Assembly: GCA_024637215.1 (NCBI GenBank)
Contig: JAGXFM010000039.1
Location: 1 to 61,910 of the forward strand
Source of the DNA: Sulfuricurvum sp.
Lineage (GTDB): Bacteria; Campylobacterota; Campylobacteria; Campylobacterales; Sulfurimonadaceae
DNA length: 61,910 nt
Reading direction: 5' to 3'
Part shown: positions 8,767-16,404 of the stretch, piece after piece
How the letters are laid out: every line of letters begins with the position of its first letter
Numbering within the stretch: position 1 is the stretch's first letter
Notes under the pieces: model-generated
The model's input: only the letters and a program-made list of their open reading frames with translations
Database searches by the model: none
Told to the model about the DNA's origin: nothing
Position numbers and translations under genes: made by a program

Positions 8767-9387
8767 ATGAAGTCACTTTTTTCCCTCCTAATAATTTTGG
8801 TGAGCTTGCATTCTGCGGAACAAGAGTCTTTTTGGGAAACCTATACAGCTGCTTTACGCGGTGATAAAGTAGCGCAGTTTCAAACGGGTGTAATATATGA
8901 GCGGGGTATTGGGGTAGAGGCCAATCAAACACGATCAGCAGAGTGGTATCTGAAATCAGCACAACAGGGGTATATGGATGCACAGTTTAACGTTGCGATT
9001 ATGCTGGTAAGCGGGCGAGGAGTAGAGCACAATATTACACAGGGGATGATGTGGCTTGCCTCGGCAGCCAAGCAAGGGGACAATGAGTCTCGAAAACTTC
9101 TTTTGGACGTGATTGATGGAAAGTATGACAAACCACTCAAGTCAATAGAATCTGAAATCAAAATCGGTGAAGTTATCCCTATCGCGGGTATTCGATTGAA
9201 AACCAATAAAGATACGATGATATGTGATCAAAGCGGAAACTGTACAGCGATTAAAGCGTATACAACAGTGACCTCAAGAGCTAAAAGCGGGGAATATTAC
9301 AAAGTTAGCGGTACAGGCGGTAAAAAAGGGTGGGAGCCTTATGAACAAGAAGGATGGATTCATAAGAAAGATGTACAGGGAGATTAA
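8767..9387 (+). CDS. Secreted Sel1-repeat protein with SH3-like C-terminus (copy 2)
   Basis: A 206-aa paralogue of the gene just upstream, starting 2 nt after it. It shares the same plan: signal peptide (MKSLFSLLIILVSLHSAEQE), two Sel1 repeats and a C-terminal SH3-like end (GEYYKVSGTGGKKGW...EQEGWIHKKDV). Residues 21-49 are identical in the two proteins although codons differ widely, while the linker and C-terminal parts have diverged. The pair probably acts in the periplasm; role unknown. Confidence 0.8.
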   Translation: MKSLFSLLIILVSLHSAEQESFWETYTAALRGDKVAQFQTGVIYERGIGVEANQTRSAEWYLKSAQQGYMDAQFNVAIMLVSGRGVEHNITQGMMWLASAAKQGDNESRKLLLDVIDGKYDKPLKSIESEIKIGEVIPIAGIRLKTNKDTMICDQSGNCTAIKAYTTVTSRAKSGEYYKVSGTGGKKGWEPYEQEGWIHKKDVQGD

Positions 9388-9397
9388 TCTCTGTACA
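9372..9397. terminator. Inverted repeat between convergent genes, possible bidirectional terminator
   Basis: TGTACA (9372-9377) and TGTACA (9392-9397) flank GAGATT/AATCTC, giving a nearly perfect palindrome that spans the stop codon of the second Sel1 gene. It lies in the 15-nt gap between convergent genes and has AT-rich sequence on both sides. No long T tract follows, so terminator function is only likely. Confidence 0.4.
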
Positions 9398-9402
9398 TGA
9401 AA

Positions 9403-9717
9403 TTATTTTACAAAACTGCAGCAGTAATCGCTGATGGTTTTAACTTTCAAATGAAAAGCACTGTTGGCAGGTACGTCAAAACTTTGCGGCCCTGTAACAC
9501 TCATCCATGCCTCTGAACCCGGAAGCTGAACGTCCATCTCTCCGCTCATAATTTCCATAATTTCGGCATCACCCGTGTTAAATGTGTATTCACCCGGCAA
9601 CATAATTCCAAGGGTTTTAATACTACCGTCTGCAAAATGAAGGGTACGGCTGGTAACTTTTCCGTCAAAATAGATATTGGCTTTTTTATCAGCGGTAACG
9701 TTAGTAAATTGTGACAT
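9403..9717 (-). CDS. ppnP: Pyrimidine/purine nucleoside phosphorylase (PpnP, DUF1255 family)
   Basis: PpnP-type proteins are small cupins that phosphorolyse nucleosides to a free base and ribose-1-phosphate. The 104-aa product matches the family pattern: [46 protein letters not shown]-x-x-[15 protein letters not shown]. It ends in a C-rich SDYCCSFVK tail. A ribosome binding site AGGAG precedes the start. The activity is inferred from the E. coli family member. Confidence 0.85.
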   Translation of the reverse strand: MSQFTNVTADKKANIYFDGKVTSRTLHFADGSIKTLGIMLPGEYTFNTGDAEIMEIMSGEMDVQLPGSEAWMSVTGPQSFDVPANSAFHLKVKTISDYCCSFVK

Positions 9718-9743
9718 AGATTTCTCCTAAAAAATATGATGCA

Positions 9744-9749
9744 ATTATA
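9744..9749 (-). promoter_or_regulatory. Likely -10 box for ppnP
   Basis: On the minus strand this reads TATAAT, followed about 27 nt later by the ppnP start with an AGGAG ribosome binding site. It overlaps the last codons of the preceding minus-strand gene. No clear -35 box, which is normal in Campylobacterota. Confidence 0.45.
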
Positions 9750-9960
9750 GCGGATTGAGCTCTTGCTTGATCTTTTTAGGGAGATGGGCAAAGGGGAAAT
9801 CGGTGACGATCTTCGTCTCTTTCCCGTCATTTATATGAACTTCCAAGAGCATGGTGTCACGATTAAAACTTATGAGTGTATAGGTTTGATCATCTTCGCT
9901 GTAAACAAGATTACGCGCCTTTAAATGACTAAAAGGGCTTTTGCGTGGTCTATATCCCAT
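9745..9960 (-). CDS. Conserved hypothetical 71-aa protein
   Basis: A small protein starting MGYRPRKSPFSHLKARNLVY, with SEDDQTYTLISFNRDTMLLEVHIND and a basic tail. No signal peptide, no membrane segment and no motif I recognise. Reality is supported by an AGGAG ribosome binding site 9 nt before the start and by its 11-nt overlap with the CvfB-like gene upstream, which suggests coupled translation. Function unknown. Confidence 0.65.
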   Translation of the reverse strand: MGYRPRKSPFSHLKARNLVYSEDDQTYTLISFNRDTMLLEVHINDGKETKIVTDFPFAHLPKKIKQELNPL

Positions 9961-10789
9961 AAATTCCGTTCTCCTGAACTGTTATTTTTTTACTATCGAC
10001 GAGTTGTGTCAAGGCACTTTTAAAATTCTTTTTACTGAGTCCAAAGGCTTTTTGAATCAAATCGGGGTCACTTTTATAGTTGTACGGGAGCATCCCACTG
10101 TTGCTTTTAATCATTGAGAGGATTTTATCTGCGGCACTGGAGGCTTTTGCTTTTCCGACCATCTGAAGCGAGAGATCAAATTTACCATCGGGTCTGAGTA
10201 TTTTCACAAAGCCGTTTTTGATCTGTCCGACACGAACATCTTCAAAAATTTCATTGGCATAGATCATCCCCTCGTATTTATGATCGACGATTACTTTGTA
10301 CCCCATAGGGGTTTTGGCGATAATCATAAACTCTACGGGGGTATTAGGATAAAAACTTTTCGGAGGTATCTCTAATGCACCGCTGATTTTTTCCGTTCCG
10401 ACGAGGCGGTTGGTCTGCTCATCGAGAATAACCCGAACGAGCCGTTTTTCGCCGACGGCAAACGGACGTTTTTGGAGGGCACGAGGTACGAATAGATCTT
10501 TCGGCAAACCCCAGTTTACAAATGCCCCTATGCTACTGGTATCGACTACCTCAACAAAGGCGATTTCATTCACCATTGCTTTAGGTGTTACGGTTGTTGC
10601 GACGGGTCGATCTTCGCTGTCGGTGTAGACGAATACGTCGATCGTATCACCGATGTGCATGGTGTCTGTAACGTATTGATTTGGTAGTAATATATCGCTC
10701 TCATCCAGTGCACGCAAGAATAGCCCCGGTACAGTGTCGCGATCAATTATGAGGATATTTATTTCCCCGATTTTTAGTGTTTCATTCAT
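9950..10789 (-). CDS. cvfB: S1 RNA-binding domain protein, CvfB/YitL family
   Basis: A 279-aa protein. The N-terminal part (EINILIIDRDTVPGLFLR... LLPNQYVTD) and the following S1-like domains (FVEVVDTSSIGAFVNWGLPKDLFVPRALQ) match CvfB, a three-S1-domain plus winged-helix RNA-binding protein. The C-terminal winged helix is seen around AFGLSKKNFKSALTQLVDSKKITV. CvfB affects RNA metabolism and virulence factors in Staphylococcus; the role here is unknown. No Shine-Dalgarno sequence, and a TATAAT lies only 7 nt upstream, so the transcript may be leaderless. Confidence 0.85.
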   Translation of the reverse strand: MNETLKIGEINILIIDRDTVPGLFLRALDESDILLPNQYVTDTMHIGDTIDVFVYTDSEDRPVATTVTPKAMVNEIAFVEVVDTSSIGAFVNWGLPKDLFVPRALQKRPFAVGEKRLVRVILDEQTNRLVGTEKISGALEIPPKSFYPNTPVEFMIIAKTPMGYKVIVDHKYEGMIYANEIFEDVRVGQIKNGFVKILRPDGKFDLSLQMVGKAKASSAADKILSMIKSNSGMLPYNYKSDPDLIQKAFGLSKKNFKSALTQLVDSKKITVQENGIYGI

Positions 10790-10792
10790 GGG

Positions 10793-10802
10793 TATAATTA
10801 TA
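10793..10802. promoter_or_regulatory. Divergent -10 elements in one palindrome
   Basis: TATAATTATA is self-complementary, so it contains a TATAAT on each strand. The plus copy (10793-10798) could drive the SDR gene at 10831. The minus copy (10797-10802) could drive the CvfB gene at 10789. Only one polymerase could use the site at a time. Confidence 0.5.
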
Positions 10803-10830
10803 TCGACTATTTGCTTGCGGGAGAAAAGGG

Positions 10831-11583
10831 ATGAGGATTGTAATTACAGGGGCAAGTAGTGGATTAGGGGAAGCTTTGGCGCAATATTATGCGACTGGAG
10901 GTAATCAACTTGTATTAATAGCCCGCAGAGAAGATCGTTTGAGCGATGTTGCACAACGGTGTCGAGACAAAGGTGCCGAGGTGGAGACGATTGTCGCCGA
11001 TGTTAATGATTTTGAGCGAATGAGAGAGATCGGAGTGCGTTTAGGTGAAGAATCGATTGATCGGATTATCTTCAACGCGGGAGTATCGGTCGGTCATGGT
11101 GGGGGAGTGACACCGTTTGAGGATTTTGAACGGCTCTTTAAAACAAACTTTTTGAGTATTCATGCTCTTTTGGAGCCGATCATTCCAAAACTGATGGAAC
11201 AAAAATCGGGTGAGATCGTTTTTATCTCTTCACTCGCGTCACTTTTTACTATGCCGACCTCCATTGCCTATAGCAGTTCCAAACGGGCACTTAATGCCTA
11301 TGCGGAGGGATTGCACTATCAGCTTCGCCCGCATGGAATTACCGTTATGACGATACTGCCGGGGTTTATCGAATCGGAGATGACGCAGAAGAATCAGTTT
11401 AAAATGCCATTTTTCATGTCTACCGAAGAGGGGATTAAACGTATTACAGAGGCGATCGAACGAAAAAAAATTCGTTATGCGTTCCCTTTTAGATTTTACT
11501 TAATGATTCGAATTGTCTTGTTATTTCCGCAGTCCTTAAGAGACAAAATTGTACACTTCACTAATTTTAAAAAGGGTGCATAA
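10831..11583 (+). CDS. Short-chain dehydrogenase/reductase (SDR)
   Basis: A 250-aa classical SDR. The NAD(P)-binding TGASSGLG is at residues 6-13, the NAG motif is at 82-84, the catalytic Ser lies in FISS (about 133-134), and Tyr147 and Lys151 form YSSSK. Arginines after the second strand (IARRE) suggest NADP preference. The C-terminus carries a hydrophobic stretch (FRFYLMIRIVLLFPQSL) that may touch the membrane. Substrate unknown. It leads the + strand cluster with the formate dehydrogenase 24 nt downstream. Confidence 0.9.
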   Translation: MRIVITGASSGLGEALAQYYATGGNQLVLIARREDRLSDVAQRCRDKGAEVETIVADVNDFERMREIGVRLGEESIDRIIFNAGVSVGHGGGVTPFEDFERLFKTNFLSIHALLEPIIPKLMEQKSGEIVFISSLASLFTMPTSIAYSSSKRALNAYAEGLHYQLRPHGITVMTILPGFIESEMTQKNQFKMPFFMSTEEGIKRITEAIERKKIRYAFPFRFYLMIRIVLLFPQSLRDKIVHFTNFKKGA

Positions 11584-11607
11584 CCCGTACTATCAAGGAA
11601 ATATCCG

Positions 11608-13683
11608 ATGGTGATCGACAGCGTTTGTACTTATTGCGGCGTGGGATGTGATATTTCCGCTGAGGTTGAGGATAATAAAATCCAAAAAATCTTTGCCAAA
11701 GAAGAGGGTGTCGTCTCTCAAGGGCGCTTGTGTATTAAAGGGAAACAGGGGTGGGACTTTGTAACGCATCCTAAACGTCTTCGCAATGCCCGTGTTCGCA
11801 AATCTTTTTTAGCCAAAAATAGTGGACTGTTTGCCGATTTGGATATGGATTACCTTGAGCCGGTCGATCATGATTTTTACGAGATCAGTTATGAGAGTGC
11901 GTATGAACTCGTTGCCCGTAAACTCAGAGAAATTACGGATCAATACGGTGCGCACAGTTTTGCCGCGATCGGCGGGGCACGTACCAGTTGTGAGGGATCG
12001 TATCTTTTTCAACATTTTACCCGTCACGTTGTAGGCTCTCCTCATGTTGATAACTGCGCCCGTGTCTGTCACTCCCCCTCACTCAAAGGGATGCGTACCA
12101 CGATTGGAGAAGGGGCAATGACTAATCCCTTTGACGATATCTATGAGACCGAGTTTATGGTTGTTATGGGTTCCAATACGACGGAAGGACACCCTATCGT
12201 TGCTAATCGAATGCTCGATGTGATGAAACAAAAAGATATCGAACTTGCTGTATTGGATGTTCGCCGTATACAGCTTTCGAAATCGGCGACGAACCATTTG
12301 AGTATCCCCTATGAAGCGAATCTGATGATTCTCAATATGATGGCGTATGTTATCCTCTCCGAAGATTTGGTGAATAAAGAGTTTGTGAACAGCCGCACGA
12401 AAGGGTATGAAGCGTATAAAAGCTCAATTCTAAATGACCCGTATGCCAATCCTGAATTTTTATTGCAGATTCCAGGATATGAGCCGTTAGTGGAAGAGAT
12501 TCGTATGGTTTCTCGCAAATATGCGACCCGTAAAAGCCTTTTTTTCTGGGGCCTTGGGATTACGGAGCATTTGGATGGTTCATATGCCGTTATGGCGATA
12601 ACCCATTTGGCGATGTTGACCGGAAATATTGGGAAACGGGGTGCGGGGTTGATGCCGCTTCGAGGTCAGAATAACGTGCAGGGGACGTGTGATGTCGGAA
12701 TGTTGCCGTATTACGCTCCCGATTATCAACCGCCTAAAGAGGTGGGGATGATGACTCCCGATTTGATTAATGCGATGGTTGAGGGGAAAATCAAGGCACT
12801 CTACAATATTAGCGAAGACATTGCCCATATCCATCCGAATCAAAACAAAATCCACGTCGCTTTAGGAAACCTCGATCTTTTAGTTGTGAATGAACTCTTC
12901 GATAATGAGATTACCAAATTTGCCGACATTATCTTCGGGGTGAAAAGTGCGTATGAGAAGACGGGTGTTTATGTCAATGCCGAACGCAGACTCCACCTTT
13001 CTCAACCGCTTATTAACGTGATGATGCCGGATGATTGGGAAGTAATCGCCGAAATATCCAAACGTTACGGTACTGATTTAGGATTTAAAACTTCTCGTGA
13101 TGTGTGGGAAGCGGTGCGTGTTGATGCTCCGATCCGTTTTGGGGGTGCGAGTTATGAAAAACTTGAATCCAATCGCTTGCGCGGTTTGCAGTGGCCGGTG
13201 CAGGAAGAGGATATGCCGGTGCTACATATTGATACGTTCCGTACTAAAGACGGCTTTGGATCATTTCATTACCATCAATATTCTCCTCGTGGTCAGGTCG
13301 AAGAACTCATCAACACTCAAAGCCATGAGGGGTATTACCTTACTACCGGGCGTGTTTTAGTCCATTACAATAATAGTGCGCAAACGAATGCATGCGATAA
13401 ACTAAGCCGTTCTCATAGCGAAGATACGTTACTTGTCAGTGTTGAGGATGAGGAGTTTTTTGAATACAAAGATTTTGTCGTTCTCAAAAGCGAGTACGGT
13501 CAAAGTGCTCCGCTTCGGGTAAAAGTGAGTTCAACCGTGAAAAAAGGGACGTTATTCACCACGTTTCATCATGCTGCGAGCAAGATAAATTTCCTTTTCG
13601 GAGATGAGGCGGACGAGTTGATAAAAACTGCCCGTTTTAAATCGATTAAAGTCGAGGTAATTAAACCCGACTATCTGGATTAA
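11608..13683 (+). CDS. fdhF: Formate dehydrogenase-like molybdopterin oxidoreductase (Cys type, FdhF-like)
   Basis: A 691-aa cytoplasmic protein (no Tat signal) similar to E. coli FdhH. Its N-terminal [4Fe-4S] ligands are C7, C10, C14 and C42. Metal ligand C154 lies in ARVCHSPS, with H155 next to it, the formate dehydrogenase Cys/Sec-His pair; here it is Cys, not Sec. GHPIVANRM, GQNNVQGTCDVG and the C-terminal molybdopterin-binding segment (TGRVLVHYNNSAQT) also match. Expected reaction: formate oxidation to CO2, or the reverse. No electron-transfer subunit gene is adjacent, so the partner is unknown. Confidence 0.85.
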   Translation: MVIDSVCTYCGVGCDISAEVEDNKIQKIFAKEEGVVSQGRLCIKGKQGWDFVTHPKRLRNARVRKSFLAKNSGLFADLDMDYLEPVDHDFYEISYESAYELVARKLREITDQYGAHSFAAIGGARTSCEGSYLFQHFTRHVVGSPHVDNCARVCHSPSLKGMRTTIGEGAMTNPFDDIYETEFMVVMGSNTTEGHPIVANRMLDVMKQKDIELAVLDVRRIQLSKSATNHLSIPYEANLMILNMMAYVILSEDLVNKEFVNSRTKGYEAYKSSILNDPYANPEFLLQIPGYEPLVEEIRMVSRKYATRKSLFFWGLGITEHLDGSYAVMAITHLAMLTGNIGKRGAGLMPLRGQNNVQGTCDVGMLPYYAPDYQPPKEVGMMTPDLINAMVEGKIKALYNISEDIAHIHPNQNKIHVALGNLDLLVVNELFDNEITKFADIIFGVKSAYEKTGVYVNAERRLHLSQPLINVMMPDDWEVIAEISKRYGTDLGFKTSRDVWEAVRVDAPIRFGGASYEKLESNRLRGLQWPVQEEDMPVLHIDTFRTKDGFGSFHYHQYSPRGQVEELINTQSHEGYYLTTGRVLVHYNNSAQTNACDKLSRSHSEDTLLVSVEDEEFFEYKDFVVLKSEYGQSAPLRVKVSSTVKKGTLFTTFHHAASKINFLFGDEADELIKTARFKSIKVEVIKPDYLD

Positions 13684-13688
13684 CATCT

Positions 13689-14024
13689 ATGCACACTCGC
13701 GCCAAAGGTAATATTGCCGAAGAGCGGGGGTGCGAGTATTTAAGATCCAAAGGTTTTCGGATAATTGATCGAAACGTATATAACCGCTTCGGAGAGATAG
13801 ATATAATCGCACTGAGTTTAGAGGGGGTTATCCATTTTGTCGAAGTAAAAAGTGCGCTTAGTTATGAGCAAGCCGTCAATAATATCACCCGCGCAAAACT
13901 TCAAAAACTGGGGCGTACCATCCAAACCTATCTTCAACAAAAACGGCTTAACGGTGACTACTGTATAGATGCCCTGATTGTGACCGATGAGGGTGTAGAA
14001 TGGATAGAAAACATTACATTGTAA
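13689..14024 (+). CDS. yraN: UPF0102 (YraN) family protein
   Basis: A 111-aa protein with the nuclease-like YraN pattern: G-x-x-AE (KGNIAEERGCEYL), GFRIIDRNVYNRFGEIDIIAL, and VHFVEVKS. These give the E..D..E-x-K arrangement of a PD-(D/E)XK / Holliday-resolvase-like fold. The biochemical role of YraN is not firmly established. It starts 5 nt after the formate dehydrogenase gene, so both are in one transcript. Confidence 0.9.
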   Translation: MHTRAKGNIAEERGCEYLRSKGFRIIDRNVYNRFGEIDIIALSLEGVIHFVEVKSALSYEQAVNNITRAKLQKLGRTIQTYLQQKRLNGDYCIDALIVTDEGVEWIENITL

Positions 14025-14086
14025 GGGTACTCTCCTGAGAAATATTGTGAGAATAATGTAATAAGTCATTTTAAAGATTGTAGCGT

Positions 14087-14092
14087 TATAAT
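14087..14092 (+). promoter_or_regulatory. Likely -10 box for trxA
   Basis: TATAAT lies 35 nt before the trxA start in a 103-nt gap and is preceded by AT-rich sequence. It would give trxA its own promoter downstream of yraN. Confidence 0.5.
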
Positions 14093-14127
14093 GACTCATA
14101 ATAAACATTCGCAATCAAGGAAGTACA

Positions 14128-14445
14128 ATGGGTAAATACGTTGAATTGACAGTATCAAATTTTGATGAAGTAACCAAAGAGGGTGTATCGTTGGTCGATT
14201 TTTGGGCTCCTTGGTGTGGACCTTGCCGTATGATCGCTCCGGTTATTGAAGAGTTGGCGGCAGAGTATGAAGGTAAAGCAAATATTTGTAAAGTAAATAC
14301 CGATGAAGAGCAAGATATCGCAGTGAAATACGGTATCCGTTCTATTCCTACTATCCTTTTCTTTAAAAACGGTGAAGTGGTTGAACAAATGGTAGGTGCG
14401 GCTTCTAAGCAAGCGTTTGCTGATAAAATTAACGCATTACTATAA
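14128..14445 (+). CDS. trxA: Thioredoxin
   Basis: Cytosolic dithiol reductant. The 105-aa product has the active site WCGPC (C30 and C33), the conserved DFWAPWCGPCRM, the cis-proline loop GIRSIPT and the C-terminal GAASKQAF. Normal length. It is reduced by the TrxB encoded just downstream and probably feeds the Bcp peroxidase at 24710. Preceded by an AAGGAAGTAC ribosome binding site and its own likely promoter. Confidence 0.98.
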   Translation: MGKYVELTVSNFDEVTKEGVSLVDFWAPWCGPCRMIAPVIEELAAEYEGKANICKVNTDEEQDIAVKYGIRSIPTILFFKNGEVVEQMVGAASKQAFADKINALL

Positions 14446-14482
14446 TTCGAACGACGAGGGAATAAAATTCCTGCATCTACGC

Positions 14483-14500
14483 TTGACCCTTTCGGGTCAA
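14483..14500 (+). terminator. Rho-independent-like hairpin after trxA
   Basis: TTGACCC, loop TTTC, GGGTCAA: a perfect 7-bp stem 37 nt after trxA. It is followed by ATTTCCCCC, then a T-rich region, rather than an unbroken T run. Separates trxA from trxB. Confidence 0.6.
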
Positions 14501-14588
14501 ATTTCCCCCTAACTTTTATCTTCTCTAAATTTTTTCTAAAACGATTTTCTTCCGAACTCCCTTTTGGTATGGTTTAACTACAAGAGTG

Positions 14589-14594
14589 TATGAT
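14589..14594 (+). promoter_or_regulatory. Possible -10 box for trxB
   Basis: TATGAT, 28 nt before the preferred trxB start. It fits a promoter placed downstream of the trxA hairpin. Confidence 0.35.
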
Positions 14595-14622
14595 ATACAA
14601 AATAAAAAAGCGGAGGCTTTGG

Positions 14623-15564
14623 ATGTTGGATTGTGCAATTATCGGAGGAGGACCTGCAGGACTTACCGCAGGGCTATACACTACACGGGGTGGATTGGAC
14701 AATGTAACAGTGTTTGAAAAAGGGCTTCCCGGCGGTCAGATAACAATGAGTTCAGAGATTGAAAACTATCCGGGGGCAACAGCCCATAATTTAAGTGGGA
14801 TGGATTTTATGGCTCCGTGGCCGGAACAATGTCAACGTTTTGGACTTAAACATGAAATGAGCGAAGTAACCCGAGTTGAGCGACGCGAAGACGGTATCTT
14901 TTTAATCCAAAAATCGGACGGCTCATCCGATGAAGCTAAAAGTGTGATCGTCTGCACCGGTTCTGCTCCGAAACGTGCCGGATTTATCGGTGAAGATACG
15001 TTTTTCGGTCGCGGTGTAAGTACGTGTGCAACGTGTGACGGATTTTTCTATAAAAATAAAGAGGTAGCGGTTATTGGCGGTGGTGATACGGCACTCGAAG
15101 AGGCTCTTTATTTGGCAAAAATCTGTTCACGTGTCTATCTTATCCATCGACGTGATAGCTTTCGTTCCGCTCCTAATACTATTGCGAGAGTAAAAAATAC
15201 AGCAAATATCGAATTGGTTTTAAACGCTATACCCGAAGAGGTATTTGGCAGCGCAATGGGGGTTGATGGGCTTCGTATAAAACTCCAAGACGGTTCACTG
15301 CGTCAAATTGATGCTCCGGGGGTATTCGTATTTGTCGGTAATAATGTAAACAATCAGGTTTTAATCCAAGAAGACGGTTCATTTTTATGCGAAATGACTC
15401 CATGGGGAGAAGTAAAAGTGGATTTGAGTATGAAAACTTCCGTAGCGGGGTTATATGCTGCCGGAGATATGCGTGAATCGGCTCCGAAACAAGTCGTTTG
15501 CGCGGCAGGTGATGGTGCTGTTGCTGCACTACAAGCGATAGCGTATGTGGATGGACATCAATAG
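14623..15564 (+). CDS. trxB: Thioredoxin reductase
   Basis: FAD/NADPH enzyme that reduces thioredoxin. The start at 14623 ([13 protein letters not shown]) is chosen because GGAGG at 14612-14616 is well placed for it; an upstream in-frame ATG at 14590 lacks a ribosome binding site. The 313-aa protein has the FAD motif [10 protein letters not shown], the redox site CATC (C135 and C138), the NADPH motif [10 protein letters not shown] and the C-terminal GLYAAGD. Normal length. Confidence 0.96.
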   Translation: MLDCAIIGGGPAGLTAGLYTTRGGLDNVTVFEKGLPGGQITMSSEIENYPGATAHNLSGMDFMAPWPEQCQRFGLKHEMSEVTRVERREDGIFLIQKSDGSSDEAKSVIVCTGSAPKRAGFIGEDTFFGRGVSTCATCDGFFYKNKEVAVIGGGDTALEEALYLAKICSRVYLIHRRDSFRSAPNTIARVKNTANIELVLNAIPEEVFGSAMGVDGLRIKLQDGSLRQIDAPGVFVFVGNNVNNQVLIQEDGSFLCEMTPWGEVKVDLSMKTSVAGLYAAGDMRESAPKQVVCAAGDGAVAALQAIAYVDGHQ

Positions 15565-15624
15565 CTTTTAAACACTATGAGTGTAAAATGTCATCAGAAT
15601 AATGCAGTATAGGGATTGTCCACA

Positions 15625-16395
15625 ATGATAAGAGCAGGTGTATTTGGCGCAGGCGGGCGTGTCGGGAAACTATTGATTGAAGATTTGCATCATGAGAGCG
15701 AAATCTCACTGGGTGCGGTCTATGTCCGTAATGAGCTTAATTTTTCGATTGATCCTTCGGTCTTGGTAACGAACGATATGGCGACCTTGCTTAAAGGGTC
15801 CGATGTTATTATCGATTTTTCACTGCCTGAAGCAACACAGGTGTTGCTCGAAAAAGCGATTGAACATCCTAAACCTTTAGTTATCGGAACGACGGGACTT
15901 GATACCCATCAGATGAATCTCCTTAAAACAGCGAGTGAATCGATGCCGATTCTCTATGCAACCAACATGTCATTGGGTGTGGCACTGCTTACTCAGTTAG
16001 TTCATATGGCATCTAAAACACTTGATGGATTTGATATTGAGATTGTTGAACAACATCATCGCCATAAAAAAGATGCCCCGAGCGGTACGGCGTTGACACT
16101 GGCGCATTCTGCGGCAGCAGGACGAAATCTTGATTTGGATGCAGTTCGTGTTAGCGGACGTAACGGTAATATCGGGGAGCGAACCAAAGATGAGATCGCC
16201 GTGATGGCATTGCGCGGAGGAGATATTGTCGGACGCCATACTGTCGGATTTTACAATGAGGGTGAATTCATTGAACTTCATCATACCGCAACCAGTCGCA
16301 ATACATTTTCCAAAGGTGCTATCCGTGCCGCAAAATGGCTGGTCGGAAAACCAAACGGTCTGTACACTATTCAAGACTGTTTAGAATTAGTATAA
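15625..16395 (+). CDS. dapB: 4-hydroxy-tetrahydrodipicolinate reductase
   Basis: Lysine/diaminopimelate pathway reductase. The ATG at 15625 (MIRAGVFGAGGRVGKLL) is preferred over an upstream TTG at 15616 because the AGGGA at 15611-15615 is 9 nt from the ATG but touches the TTG. The 256-aa product has the N-terminal dinucleotide motif GxGGRVG and the active-site signature EQHHRHKKDAPSGTAL. It precedes purF by 9 nt, an order also known in Campylobacter. Confidence 0.97.
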   Translation: MIRAGVFGAGGRVGKLLIEDLHHESEISLGAVYVRNELNFSIDPSVLVTNDMATLLKGSDVIIDFSLPEATQVLLEKAIEHPKPLVIGTTGLDTHQMNLLKTASESMPILYATNMSLGVALLTQLVHMASKTLDGFDIEIVEQHHRHKKDAPSGTALTLAHSAAAGRNLDLDAVRVSGRNGNIGERTKDEIAVMALRGGDIVGRHTVGFYNEGEFIELHHTATSRNTFSKGAIRAAKWLVGKPNGLYTIQDCLELV

Positions 16396-16404
16396 GGAAA
16401 AAGA

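Noticed and set aside
12079-12297. Possible selenocysteine insertion in the formate dehydrogenase
   Set aside because: The metal-ligand codon is TGT (Cys154), and no in-frame TGA is present in the gene.
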